This document shows, piece by piece, positions 46,192-55,660 of a DNA stretch of 64,000 nucleotides. A program made the position numbers and the translations under genes. The stretch covers positions 2,480,001 through 2,544,000 of the forward strand of contig JADJXS010000001.1 in assembly GCA_016710275.1 (NCBI GenBank), written 5' to 3'. Origin of the DNA: Phycisphaerales bacterium. Its GTDB lineage: Bacteria; Planctomycetota; Phycisphaerae; UBA1845; Fen-1342. How positions within the stretch are numbered: position 1 is the first letter of the stretch; the number at the start of each line of letters is the position of its first letter. The notes under the pieces are model-generated. The model worked only from the letters and a program-made list of their open reading frames with translations, did not search any database and had not been told where the DNA came from.

Positions 46192-46342
46192 CGCCGCCTG
46201 CAGCGCAGTAGCGCGGCTTGCTGGGCGGATCTGATGATCGGTGAGTCAGTTCCCCATTGCGTCGCGCGCGAGCGCGGCCGGCCGCCGTCCCGCCGAATCG
46301 GCGAGACGACCGGCCTATGCGCGAGACGGACCGCCGTCGGTC

Positions 46343-46546
46343 CTACCGCGTGATCCACTTTGTAAGGCGGGAGGGGCGATCCACCTGGATCAGGTAGTTG
46401 AAGTCATCGCCAAGCTGGGCCATGTCGGCGTCAAGGGTCTGGCCGAAGGTGTTCCAGGCCTGCTTTTCGTTCTTCACGACGCCGGCGCACCCGCCGGCCA
46501 GCAGCAGCGCCGCAGCGAGAGCGCTGCAGGTCATCAATGAACGCAT
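46343..46546 (-). CDS. Small lipoprotein
   Basis: A 67-residue protein with a lipoprotein leader (ALAAALLLAGGCAG, cysteine at 20) and a short charged mature part, VKNEKQAWNTFGQTLDADMA, ending in KWITR. Aromatic residues and Asp/Gln spacing suggest an amphipathic helix. Its size and leader recall entericidin-like or Lpp-like small lipoproteins, but no specific family is recognised. It was kept because the signal is strong and the start at 46546 is the natural one; the frame continues to 46609 without further support. The nearest same-strand gene upstream is tsaE. Confidence 0.68.
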   Translation of the reverse strand: MRSLMTCSALAAALLLAGGCAGVVKNEKQAWNTFGQTLDADMAQLGDDFNYLIQVDRPSRLTKWITR

Positions 46547-46640
46547 GGTGCATACTCCCGTCGATGGCAAACCGCCGCGGGTGCGACGGCCGGAGGTCGG
46601 ATCTCCCACTGCGGAATCCTTGCCGGATCGGCGTGTCGTG

Positions 46641-47153
46641 TCAACCGGGCCGGGCCAACCGGTCCACGATTTCCGCCGACGCCGCCAGCCATCGCTCGAT
46701 CCACTCCGGGCGACCCCGCACCGTGACCCGCCGCGCGTTCTCGTCGTCCGAGTCCGGCGGCAAGTCCAGCGTCACCTCCACTTCCGGCCGCAGCGGCGAA
46801 TCGTCCGCCACCCGCTCCCACCACTCGACGGCAAGTACCGCGCCCTGCGCCAACCGCTCATCCAACCCCAGCGCCGTCCACTCCGGTCCGGTCAGCCGAT
46901 AGGCATCCGCGTGCAGAAAAGGCACGCGACCCGCGTATTCCCGAACGATCACGAAGGTCGGGCTGACCACCGGCTCATCGCCCGGCGCTTCCAGCCCCCG
47001 TGCAAGTCCCTTGGCGAACTGGGTCTTTCCGGCCCCCAGTGCCCCGTGAAGGGCCAGCAATTCCCCGCCGCGCAGCATGCGCCCGATTGATTCGCCCAGT
47101 GCGGCGGTCAGCGCCGCGGACCGGCTGTCGAAGAGCACGTCCCGCGTCAGCAT
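46641..47153 (-). CDS. tsaE: tRNA threonylcarbamoyladenosine biosynthesis ATPase TsaE
   Basis: TsaE hydrolyses ATP to reset the TsaBD complex that makes the t6A modification on tRNAs decoding ANN codons. The protein, 170 residues from the ATG at 47153, has the Walker A LHGALGAGKTQFAKGLARGL, the switch SPTFVIVREYAG, LHADAYRLTGPE and LAVEWWERV, all diagnostic of TsaE. The C-terminal 40 residues are slightly longer than usual. The start lies 7 bases inside the end of thiL, so the two genes are translationally linked. Confidence 0.95.
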   Translation of the reverse strand: MLTRDVLFDSRSAALTAALGESIGRMLRGGELLALHGALGAGKTQFAKGLARGLEAPGDEPVVSPTFVIVREYAGRVPFLHADAYRLTGPEWTALGLDERLAQGAVLAVEWWERVADDSPLRPEVEVTLDLPPDSDDENARRVTVRGRPEWIERWLAASAEIVDRLARPG

Positions 47154-48130
47154 GAATGCTCCCAGCCGCGGGCCGTCAGCTCGCGCAGGGTGCCGTCCTC
47201 GCATCTCATCCAGAGGCCTTTTTGTGACGCAATCCGGCCGATGGGCAACAGCCCCGTTGCCGCAAGCCGTGATGTTTCGCGCGGGGCCGCTGCCACCAGC
47301 AATTCGAAATCCTCCCCGTCGGAGAGCGCATGTTCCAGAGCGCTTCGTCCATCGCGCTCCGCGAGCCGGCGGGCGTCCGCGTGGATCACGGCTTGCAGCG
47401 CATGTTCATCCAGTTCCGCCCCGCAGCCGGACGCTTCGCAGACGCGATCCAGGTCGATCAGCAGGCCGTCGCTGATGTCGATCGCCGCGTGCACGCCGGT
47501 CAATTGTGCCAATTGCAGCCCGAGTTCGATTCGAGGCCGCGGTTTGAGGTGCCGCCCCAGGATCGACCCGCCCAGCGGGCCGCTAACGAACAGCATGTCG
47601 CCATCCTGTGCGCCGCTGCGGGCAAGCCAGCGGCCATGAGGCTCCCGCCGTGCTGCGACCGTGACGGCCACCACCAGCGCACCATCCCAACTGTTGGTAT
47701 CGCCACCGACAACTGGGCAGCCGTGCGCCGCACCGGCCTCTGCGGCACCTTGCACGAGCTTCAAGACATCCGCCCGCGGCGATCTGCGAGGCAGCGACAG
47801 CGCAAGCAACCCGGCAATCGGCCGCCCACCCATCGCCGCACAATCGCTGAGATTGACCAGCATGGCCTTGCGGCCGACGGCCTCCCAGCCGGCCTCCGAC
47901 GTCCGAAAATCCACACCGTCCATCAGCATGTCCGTCGTCCAGGCCAGCACCGAATCCGGCCCGGCGGATGGCAGGGGGGCCATGTCGTCGCCGAAGTCCG
48001 GCCCGTTTGCATCGCTGACGCGGATTGGCGCATATCGCGCCAATAGCGCGCCGATTGCGCGGACCAACGCCCGCTCACCGCCGGGGGCGTCCTTTTCGTG
48101 CGAGCCGGAAGTGCCGTTTGCGATACTCAC
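47147..48130 (-). CDS. thiL: Thiamine-monophosphate kinase
   Basis: ThiL phosphorylates thiamine monophosphate to the pyrophosphate cofactor using ATP. The 327-residue protein has FGDDMAPLP, TTDMLMDGVDF, KAMLVNLSDCAAMGGRPI, PVVGGDTNSWDG and the second-domain AIDISDGLLIDLDRVCEAS and LSDGEDFELLVA, which are the conserved ThiL blocks of the AIR-synthase fold. A GTG at 48130 was chosen as the start because the nearest ATG lies well upstream in non-conserved text. It is the first gene of a thiL-tsaE pair and divergent from the DUF1570 gene. Confidence 0.92.
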   Translation of the reverse strand: MSIANGTSGSHEKDAPGGERALVRAIGALLARYAPIRVSDANGPDFGDDMAPLPSAGPDSVLAWTTDMLMDGVDFRTSEAGWEAVGRKAMLVNLSDCAAMGGRPIAGLLALSLPRRSPRADVLKLVQGAAEAGAAHGCPVVGGDTNSWDGALVVAVTVAARREPHGRWLARSGAQDGDMLFVSGPLGGSILGRHLKPRPRIELGLQLAQLTGVHAAIDISDGLLIDLDRVCEASGCGAELDEHALQAVIHADARRLAERDGRSALEHALSDGEDFELLVAAAPRETSRLAATGLLPIGRIASQKGLWMRCEDGTLRELTARGWEHSC

Positions 48131-48259
48131 GCGGTTCGTCCATCGTCGGGAGCGATTGCAGGGAGCAGCGCGGTTGCGCCCGCAGGATTGTACGCCTGTC
48201 GCGAATTGTCGGGCGGTGCGGCCGGGTGCCGAGTGCATGGAATCAGCCCGCGATCCGGG

Positions 48260-48265
48260 TATAAT
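48260..48265 (+). promoter_or_regulatory. TATAAT -10 box before the DUF1570 gene
   Basis: A perfect TATAAT within GGGTATAATCC, 48 bases before the ATG at 48313. The same flanks occur around the TATAAT at 20229. No clear -35 box is present (ATGGAA at the right distance). Confidence 0.4.
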
Positions 48266-48312
48266 CCCATCGTGACGAATTCCGGCTCTTCAAACCACGA
48301 GGGTGTCTGAAC

Positions 48313-49641
48313 ATGCGCGTTCGTCCCTACATGCTGGCGCTGATGGCTTTTGTCGTCTGCGGCGCGGGAATCTGGGCTTCCTCGGCATATGCCGATCTGA
48401 GCGGGCGTTACCGCTTCGTGCGGAATGACGGCAGCATTGTTGAGGGTGAGGTGGTTGAAGAGGGCGATGTCTACGTGGTGAAGGTCGCCCAGGGCATCAC
48501 CGTCCGCCTTCGTAAGAACGAGGTTCGCGACTTCCGCAAGATCGAGGCGGAAGCAAGCCGGGTTGAGACCGCCGGCGACAAGCCGCGCACGGACAAGGAA
48601 GGCGCCGGCGCGATCACCGACGATGAGCTGACGGCGCTGCTGGGGGCGGACGAGCTGGGCGTGGACAACGAGCCGGACAAGGACGTTCTCCCCGCGCTCG
48701 ACCTGAGTCCGGAGGGCATGGCCCAGATGAAGGCCATCGCCGCGACTGACAACGCGATCACGACCGATCACTTCCTGCTTGTGTATACCTCCAGCCGCGA
48801 GACGGCGCTGCGCCTGGCCTCGCGTCTTGAGGCGATTTATCGCTGGAATTACAAGTTCGCCAAGATGCTCAACATCGAGGTGCGCCGCCCGACGGCCAAG
48901 CTGGAGATTTATTTCTACGGCAAGCACGAGGAGTTCATGGGTTATTCGGCGAACCACGGGTTTCAGGAAATGGGCGTATTGGGCTTTTACTCGCCCGAGG
49001 ACAACCGCTCCGCCTTCTTCGACATGGATACCTGGCCGCCCTATGCCAACGCGATGGAGCGATGGAAGCGCGCCGCTCCGGCGGACCGCCGGCGGCTGTC
49101 CAACTGGCTCCGCCGCACTCGCGACTTTCAGAACATGGAGGTCGTGCAGCACGAGGCGGCGCACCACATTCACTTCAACATCGGCATTTTCAATTCCAAC
49201 GCCCGCCCGCCGCGCTGGCTCAGCGAGGGGCTGGCGATGATGTTTGAACTGCCGCCCGGCTCCACGGGCGCTTCGCTCGGCACACTGAATAACAACCGCA
49301 TCTACCAGTTTCAGACGAACTTCGCGTCGGAGCAGTTCCGCAAGGCGTTTCCGCTCAAGCAGTGGATCCTGAACGACGAGCACTTTTTCCGAAACGGCGG
49401 CTGGTCCTATCCGGTCGGCTGGGCGATCACGAATTACCTGTATCGCAAGCACCGCGACAAGTTCGCCAGCTACATGCAGAAGATCGCCAACCTCGATGAG
49501 GACAGGGCCGGTGAGACGCTGGAGCGCGAGAAGCTCTTCGAGGATCACTTCGGCGTCGTGGATGACAAGTGGCAGGAGGCGTTCTTCAAGTACAACATGA
49601 GCCTGCCGGTTATCCGGTCGCAGTTGCCGCCGCTCGAGTAG
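48313..49641 (+). CDS. DUF1570 family protein with gluzincin-like HExxH motif
   Basis: A 442-residue exported protein: signal peptide 1-27 (ending SSAYAD), a short domain resembling those that precede DUF1570 (to about 95), an acidic linker, then DUF1570. The metal motif is MEVVQHEAAHHIHFNIGIF, with HExxH at about 280-284, and RWLSEGLAMMFE follows about 20 residues on; its Glu is placed like the third zinc ligand of gluzincin peptidases. DUF1570 occurs mainly in planctomycetes and has no tested activity, so peptidase function is inference. Length fits the family. Likely periplasmic. Confidence 0.86.
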   Translation: MRVRPYMLALMAFVVCGAGIWASSAYADLSGRYRFVRNDGSIVEGEVVEEGDVYVVKVAQGITVRLRKNEVRDFRKIEAEASRVETAGDKPRTDKEGAGAITDDELTALLGADELGVDNEPDKDVLPALDLSPEGMAQMKAIAATDNAITTDHFLLVYTSSRETALRLASRLEAIYRWNYKFAKMLNIEVRRPTAKLEIYFYGKHEEFMGYSANHGFQEMGVLGFYSPEDNRSAFFDMDTWPPYANAMERWKRAAPADRRRLSNWLRRTRDFQNMEVVQHEAAHHIHFNIGIFNSNARPPRWLSEGLAMMFELPPGSTGASLGTLNNNRIYQFQTNFASEQFRKAFPLKQWILNDEHFFRNGGWSYPVGWAITNYLYRKHRDKFASYMQKIANLDEDRAGETLEREKLFEDHFGVVDDKWQEAFFKYNMSLPVIRSQLPPLE

Positions 49642-49778
49642 CGGTCCTCCGGCGGGGGAGGTCGGGTCGCCGATAGCCCCTCTTGCGCACCGCTCAAAAT
49701 ATTGCGGGGCGCCGGCGGAATCCCCCTGCGACGCCGAATCCTCCACTGGAGCCTCGGGCTTCCGGCCCGGGTACGCCC

Positions 49779-50381
49779 ATGAACGTCAGCTACCGATGGT
49801 CTTTGCGCCGCCGCCCCCTGACTCAGCCGGAGCTCGAGCGGCCTCACGAAATGCTCCAGTTCTGCCTCTGCGGCGGATATGAGGGGCAGCTTCGACCCGA
49901 TCGCCCGCGCGTATACGTCACAATTTTCGGGTCGTGCGAGGTCAAGCTGGCGTCGATGGCCACGCTCGCATCCGCGCATGAACGCTCCGGTCACCCGAAT
50001 GGGAGTCGCCGCGGCTCGTACTTCGTCACGTTCTGCGGGGGGTCCGAGGTCAAGCGAATCACGCTGGCGGAGGAATACTGCGACCTGCTGCAGGCCCTGC
50101 GTTCCGGCGCATTGAGCGACCCGTCGTGGGAGGCGCTGGTTGTCGAGGCGTATTCGCAGTCCGTTCAGAACATCGGCTCATTCACGCTCTTCGGCGGGTT
50201 CGACATCTCCGAGCTTCCTTCCGAGAACGAGGAGCTGGATCGCCTGGCACTAAGTCACAGCCTCGGCCAGATCGCCGACACCCCCCGCAAGATTCTCATG
50301 CTGGCAATCGGGCAGGACGGCGTGCAGCGCGCCAGCTCCGTCTGCCAGGCCGTCAGCGTGGCGCTCGCGCAATCGCGGTAA
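49779..50381 (+). CDS. Hypothetical protein with three FG(G/S)-(E/D) beta repeats
   Basis: About 200 residues from the ATG at 49779; the frame also continues upstream to 49683 and no ribosome site decides. The visible pattern is three short repeats, VYVTIFGSCEVKL, YFVTFCGGSEVKRI and FTLFGGFDISEL, each a hydrophobic strand, a Phe-Gly(Gly/Ser) turn and an acidic strand. This is the signature of the LiaF C-terminal/DUF1707-associated beta-helix domain. The N-terminus lacks the membrane helices of LiaF, so the protein seems soluble. The C-terminal 50 residues are helical. I cannot assign a function; sensing of envelope stress would be the guess by analogy. Confidence 0.62.
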   Translation: MNVSYRWSLRRRPLTQPELERPHEMLQFCLCGGYEGQLRPDRPRVYVTIFGSCEVKLASMATLASAHERSGHPNGSRRGSYFVTFCGGSEVKRITLAEEYCDLLQALRSGALSDPSWEALVVEAYSQSVQNIGSFTLFGGFDISELPSENEELDRLALSHSLGQIADTPRKILMLAIGQDGVQRASSVCQAVSVALAQSR

Positions 50382-50505
50382 GGTGTGATTTCGAGGCTGA
50401 CCGCGGGGCGGTTGAGACTCACACCGAAGATCCGGTTCGCTCGCGAGGGCTTCCGTTTGCAGCGCGCCTTCGGCATCACTGCATCTTGTACTTCCGCACC
50501 GTTCG

Positions 50506-51873
50506 TTACGGCCCGTTGACGAGGGCGTCGACGAAGGGGTCGATGTCGAAGTTGGTCAGGACGCCGTCGCCGTCCATGTCGCCGAGCGCATCGATGATGC
50601 CGGCGAACTGCGGATACAGGGCGGCGTAGGCGTCGCGGTCTACCAGCGCCAGCACGAATGGTTCGATGTCGAAATTGGTTAGGCGGCCGTCGCCGGTCAT
50701 GTCGCCGGGGACGATCGGGCGAAGGATGGTCATGTGCCTTTGACCCGGTTCACCCAACGCCGAGGTGTCCGCAAATCCCGTCCAAATAACCCCTTCATCG
50801 GACATCGCGAGTCGTCCGCCAACTCGCCGGGGCGCTTCGGTAGGCCTTGTGATGTCCACGTCCTCCACAATGAGCTGATCGAGCGAATCGAACCAGAATG
50901 ATCGAGGTCTGTTCGTATCGGACACCGAGATGATGGTGGGGCTGCCACCCGGTGCTTCGCTGATCGATGACATCCTGTTCGTTGAGAGAAACGGCTGCGG
51001 TAGTCCGACGGCCTGACCATTGGACAACAGCGGTACAACCAGAATCGACGGCGGGCTAATCGGACTGACGAGCGCTCGCAACCCTGTCGCCGGGGAAGAA
51101 AGGAACCGTCCCGCCGCCAGCCCCGCACCGGTTATTGGTGACTGCGAAAACTGATCGAAACCGGGAGAGGTGATGCTTGTAAACGTCTGACACCCCTCAG
51201 CCCCGCCGAAGCGAACAAAGAGCTGGATTATCGTTCCATCATCTCTGACCACCGTATCAGATGGCTCATTCCAGTGGGGGGACTGGTGGCTGGCGGCCGG
51301 CAGCAGGGGCGAAAGCAAAGTGCCTGTCGGCGAATACACGCGCATCACCAAGTCAGTAGGAGGAACCGAGGTCGGTCCTCGTTCTCGATAGAAGGTAATG
51401 ACCACGCGACCGGCACCGGAGGCAGTTGTTACCAGGTCCCAGCGGCCGTCCTGCTGACCGGCAACGGTGAATGCCGGTCCAAGCGGGTCGCCGAAAGAGT
51501 CGAAAATCCGAGCGAAGACGTCGCCGTCATGCGTCTCCGACCAGACGAACCACCGCATCCCATCGACGCATGTGCGCCCGTGAAGGTTGTAGCTTGGCCG
51601 GAACTCATCAATCGGACGCTCAGGAATCACGTCGTTTCCGTCGCGGTCAACCTCCCGGAACATGAAGCTGTGAGTCCATGTGATCTCATCACCCACGACG
51701 TAAGACCAGTTTTCGCGATCGCCGCACGGGATGCGTGTACCGGCGTGCGGCACAGGAAACTGAATCCGCGAATACCGAAAAGGGCCTACCGTCAGCAGGT
51801 CGGCCGGATACGGCTCGCCGGCCAGCGCCGTGCCGACCAGCAGGGATGAAAGGACAAGCAAGGAGAGACGCAT
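50506..51873 (-). CDS. Secreted protein with dockerin-like C-terminus
   Basis: A 455-residue exported protein (signal peptide 1-18, LLVGTALAGE). The body to about 395 is beta rich, with repeated short strands such as RWFVWSETHDGDVFARIF and a late WTGFADTSALGE, suggesting a beta-propeller-like fold of unknown ligand. The C-terminus holds two EF-hand-like loops, GDMTGDGRLTNFDIEPFVLA and GDMDGDGVLTNFDIDPFVDA, spaced about 40 residues apart as in type I dockerins. Planctomycetes use such endings on many extracellular proteins, and the partner (cohesin or surface) is unknown. It is in the same orientation as the next gene, which also ends in dockerin-like loops, 81 bp away. Confidence 0.78.
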   Translation of the reverse strand: MRLSLLVLSSLLVGTALAGEPYPADLLTVGPFRYSRIQFPVPHAGTRIPCGDRENWSYVVGDEITWTHSFMFREVDRDGNDVIPERPIDEFRPSYNLHGRTCVDGMRWFVWSETHDGDVFARIFDSFGDPLGPAFTVAGQQDGRWDLVTTASGAGRVVITFYRERGPTSVPPTDLVMRVYSPTGTLLSPLLPAASHQSPHWNEPSDTVVRDDGTIIQLFVRFGGAEGCQTFTSITSPGFDQFSQSPITGAGLAAGRFLSSPATGLRALVSPISPPSILVVPLLSNGQAVGLPQPFLSTNRMSSISEAPGGSPTIISVSDTNRPRSFWFDSLDQLIVEDVDITRPTEAPRRVGGRLAMSDEGVIWTGFADTSALGEPGQRHMTILRPIVPGDMTGDGRLTNFDIEPFVLALVDRDAYAALYPQFAGIIDALGDMDGDGVLTNFDIDPFVDALVNGP

Positions 51874-51954
51874 CGTAACACCTCAGTTGCGAACGGGCGA
51901 TCCGGCAGATCCGCCGCCGTCCGGTTAAAGTCGGCTGGTCAGCCCAAGCGCCAA

Positions 51955-53887
51955 CTACTCTGTCTCGCAATACGCCCGCAACACCGCGATCTGCAAGTGG
52001 AAATAGGACAGGTCGTCCTCGGAGGGATCCTGTGACATCTGTACTTCTTCCATCCAAGTCCCGAAGCTCCCGGACGAGCCGCCGCCAGAGGTCATCTGTT
52101 GTTGCTGGCCACTCTGATCGTCAAGGTCTACCTCGCCGGCGGGGCAGCCGAAGTCATTGATGACCAGATCGACGAAGCAGTCGATGTCATGATTGTCGAA
52201 AACGCCGTCATTGTTACAGTCGCCCACGCCAAGCAGGTTGACGCCGCCCGGAACTCCGATGGTCGAGTGCCACGATGCCGGGTCCATCAGCGCCAGGACG
52301 AAGGCATCGACGTCGAAGTTGTTCCGACACCCGTCCCCGGTGAAATCCGCCAGGAGCGGCCGAACGACAAACACGTAGCCTTCGTTCGCGACGACAATTG
52401 AGCCGTCCAGGTCGATTGCAGGCCCGGAGCGCGAGGATTGCTTGAGATTCGTGCCGCCCGCGATGCTCGTGGGCGGAGAATAGGCCCTCTCAGTTGAGCC
52501 CAAGGTCCACGCTCCTCTTATTCGCAACCAATCCTGCTCATCCAAGTCACACTGAATCGCTCCCTCGTGTACGATGTTGCGAACCGCCCGAAGGCTGCCG
52601 TCCAGCGATCCCGAGAACGCCCGGTCGAAATGATCGAGCGCGGGTGAACCCCATACCCACTGGTGTGAGCCGCCCGACCCCCCTCGGGTACCGATGACCT
52701 CCTGGCTGACACCCTCGTCATCGGTGCCCAACAGGAAGCGCCTCGTGGACTCGGTCCAGACCAGCCACCGGCGGTCGCTGAACAGTCCCGCAGTGGACGA
52801 AACCCAATCCGCGACACTGCAATTCGTCGTTGTCGCAAGAAAACGGAGCGCCAAGCCAGTGGCAGGTGCGGTGGGAATCAGGTTGTCGAAACCCAGCACG
52901 CGGCGATTATCCGCCGGGACGACCACGTCGCCATCGTCATGCACACCCGGCGAAGAGTACGATCCCGGTTGGCCGCCGGTGCTGAGCGTCGAGTAGTAGG
53001 CTGTGCCGGCGCCATCCGCGAAGATTGCCCAGAAGTCCATTCCGCTGGTCGGCGCCTTGAGCGTGACATAGACGAAGTTGCGATTCTGCGTGTCCGACTC
53101 GACAGGTCCCACCGCAGGCGTTGTAAGACCCTGGTCTCCATCTCGGAGGTAACGCGACCAGTTCAGGGTGCCCGCGTCCGGATCGAGCGCGTACAGGTAC
53201 GTTGCCGCCCCGTCATTCGGCCGACCGAGAACAAAGACGTGCCGAGCCGATTCAGGAAGGGTAGTCTCCGTTCCCAGGGCAGGCGATGATGCAATGCTGT
53301 ACAGTTCGTCGCTGGGGGGGAATTGCCATACGGGTGCTGAATTGTGGGTGAACCCGGTGCAGACGGTCGTCTCATTGATCGGGGCGAGGTCGAAGCACCG
53401 GACATATCGATCTGTCTGAATGACTACCACGGGCGTCTCGCCCTCGGCGGTGCGGAATACCAGCGGAGTGGATGCGATCCGTTCCCTCTTGGCGACGATA
53501 ATCGTAGTGATCTCGGGCGACGGACCAGTCTGAGGGTCGTAGCTCCCGCAAGGGTGGAAGCGGAAGATCTTGGCATGAACCTCATTCTCGCCGTCGACGA
53601 CGTAGTTCCCGGGCACAATGACCACTCGCACCCCGTTCACCACCGCAATTGCCGCACCGGATCGAAGCCCTGCGAAGACGCCGTCCGGGTACCCCGTTCC
53701 CGCGGTCGCCCACCAGCGCAATTCGGGGACGCTGTGCGGTCCGAAGTTGGGCCCACGACAGGTATTTCGCTCATCCTGGCCATAGGTCGGCCACGGATCC
53801 GCGGTGTCAAGCTGGGCTAGCGCCTGGCTGCCCCCCCCCCAACCCGAACAGAACCAGAACAACGGTGAACTCACGACGAAACCCCAT
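51955..53887 (-). pseudogene. Secreted PQQ/beta-propeller protein with dockerin-like end, out of frame at a G10 run
   Basis: From the ATG at 53887 (GGAGG seven bases upstream) the sequence encodes a signal peptide, MGFRREFTVVLVLFGLG, and then enters a run of ten G (53831-53840 on the plus strand as C). With ten, translation leaves frame and stops soon after; with nine it would continue as GSQALAQLDTADPWPTYGQD into an open frame of about 643 residues. The remainder has PQQ-like propeller repeats (for example LYALDPDAGTLNWSRYL, SLDGSLRAV) and two EF-hand loops, GDGCRNNFDVDAFVLALM and NNDGVFDNHDIDCFVDLV. So either a sequencing slip or a phase-variable tract. The rest of the gene is fully open, which points to a gene that is still used. 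Confidence 0.82.
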
Positions 53888-54009
53888 GGCACATCCTCCC
53901 TGAAAGTGCGCCGCTGGTCGGGGCGGCACGGAAAGTTGCGGGTCGCAGAAGGGGCTAAACCGGCGGGGCGAGCCGCGGTCGTCACACGTCCAATCTGCAC
54001 CCTGTCTGA

Positions 54010-54037
54010 ATTATCACACCGATTCGGGCGGATGCAA
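54010..54037 (-). promoter_or_regulatory. Candidate promoter of the PQQ/dockerin gene
   Basis: On the minus strand, TTGCAT (54032-54037), 16 bases, then GATAAT (54010-54015), about 120 bases before the ATG at 53887. The -35 box is the same as in front of the sigma factor gene. Confidence 0.4.
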
Positions 54038-54060
54038 GAAAAACCCGGTTTTTTTCGCCG

Positions 54061-54326
54061 CCAGCCGCAGCAGCGCGGCTGGAGGGCACTTGGGTCCAGG
54101 GCCTGAAGGCCCTGGCAACGATCGTGCGCCCTACGGGCGAAGACATCGCAGGCGAAGACATGGCGCCGGGGGTCGGCTGCACCCGGTACTCGGGCGAAGA
54201 CATGGCGACGCAAAGCCGTCGCCATGGCACCCAAAATGCGCCGTCGCCATGGCATCCAAATCGGCGTGGCACCCAACGCGCCGTAACGGGCGGAGAGCAT
54301 GGCGGCGCAAAGCCGTCGCCATGAAG
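54061..54326. repeat. Array of four hairpins with GGCGAAGACAT lead-ins
   Basis: Four hairpins in a row. Two are simple: 54061-54082 (8-bp stem, AGCAGC loop) and 54096-54115 (8-bp stem, TGAA loop). Two belong to the CAAAGC-loop family: 54201-54226 (perfect 10-bp stem) and 54298-54323 (10-bp, one G:T). GGCGAAGACAT occurs three times (about 54134, 54150, 54192). The segment GGCAACGATCGTGCGCCCT at about 54113-54131 is shared with 37 kb. Between the hairpins, GGCACCCAA-type segments recur three times. No gene is supported in 53888-54399. Confidence 0.8.
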
Positions 54327-54329
54327 ATG

Positions 54330-55660
54330 TATGAAGCGGGGCACCTTGCGGGGCGTTCAGTCTGACGCCATAAGGAACTACCCGCACAAGGAGCCCTTCA
54401 TGCATTCTAATCCAACGCAGCCAGCTATCGAACCCAACCAGCGAATCGTCGCGCTCGACGTTCACTGCAAGTTCACCGAACTCGCCGCCGTCTCGCCCGC
54501 CGGCAAACGGATCGCCTCTCAACGCTGCAACACCACCATCCCCGATGTGCTCGCCGCTCTCCAAAAAGTCAAAAAAGCCCCGAACCGTCATCATCGAAGA
54601 AGGATCGCTCGCCGACTGGCTCATGCGGCCTCACCGAGTGCGGCGAATGCGTGCGCATCTGCGACCCACGCCGCAACGCTCTCGTCGCCAAGGACGACGA
54701 AAAAGACGACCCCATCGACGCGCTCAAACTGGCCCGGCCCAGCGCGCGGCGGATTCCTCAAGTTCGTGCACCACCCCGAGAGCTTCGAGCGCGTCATTTT
54801 CAAACGGCGCATCGCGCTCTATCACGACCGTATCCGCAACCGCGTCCGCCAAGCCAATCGCGTGATCGCCCAGGCGCGGCTCTACGGCGTGATGATCCGC
54901 GAGAGCGACTTTGCCGAAGACACCGCCGCCGTGTTCAAGCAACTGCCCAAACGCAAGGCGGTGCGCGACGACTTCCAGACGCTGCTTGACGGCTATCAGG
55001 CGGCCGTGACGCAGGCGATGGTGCTGCGCCGCGGCGTGCTCAAACTGTCGAAAGCCTATCCCGAGATCGCGCGTTTTCAGTCGCTGCCGGGTTATGGCCC
55101 GATCCGCGCCGCGACGTTTTTCGCGTTTCTGGACACGCCCTGGCGATTTCGCAGCAAGGCCGCGGTGTGGAAGTATGTCGGCATCGGGCTGTGCCGGCGG
55201 CAGCGGCGGATCGGTGACGTTGCATGTTCCGAACCAGGTGAATCGTGTGCTGAAAAGTGCCGTGCTGGGCGCGGCGATGAACGCCGTCGGCGGCGACGGC
55301 GAGTTTTCGCGTCTGCATGAGAGGTGGGTGAAGAATGGATTGACGGCTCGCATGGCACGCCGCAATGTGGCTCGGCTGCAGACGGCGGTGTTGTGGGGCA
55401 TGTGGAAAAGCGGCGGCGAGTACCGTTGCGATCGGATCGCGCGGCTGTTGGAGCCGGTGACGGTTTCCTGAACGATTCGCGGCTCGTCGCAAGCGAGCGG
55501 CGTTGTCGGCTTTTGCGTGCGTGCGGAGTTCCGAGGGTGCCATTGAACGGGATCGCAGGCGATCCGCAGTTCTCGCGACATGAATGAACCCGCAGTACGT
55601 TTGCCACGCTCGACCATCCTGATGGACCTCATTTGAGAGTCCCGAATAGGTGCCTGGGCG
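54330..55660 (+). mobile_element. Decayed IS110-family element 2
   Basis: Ends inferred by comparison with element 1: TATGAAGCGG at 54330-54339 and CGAATAGGTGCCTGGGCG at 55643-55660. The length is about 1.33 kb. The left end starts seven bases after a CAAAGC-loop hairpin, a placement typical of IS110 elements, several of which are known to target repetitive palindromes. The transposase inside is broken. Its transposase is clearly different from that of element 1, so these are two elements of related type and not one duplicated locus. Confidence 0.65.
54400..55471 (+). pseudogene. Frameshifted IS110-family transposase (element 2)
   Basis: From the ATG after AAGGAG: RIVALDVHCKFTELAAVSPA carries the first catalytic Asp. 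The frame then shifts at about 54575 (RTVIIEEGSLADWLM, the Glu motif), at about 54650 (CDPRRNALVAKDDEKDDPID, Asp pair), at about 54745 (FLKFVHHPESFERVIFKRRI), and at about 55200 (VTLHVPNQVNRVLKSAVLGA), ending at 55471. Transposase_20-type text, FQSLPGYGPIRAATFFAFLD, is readable. At least four shifts make it inactive. The N- and C-terminal domains are those of IS110/IS1111 DEDD transposases. Confidence 0.87.
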
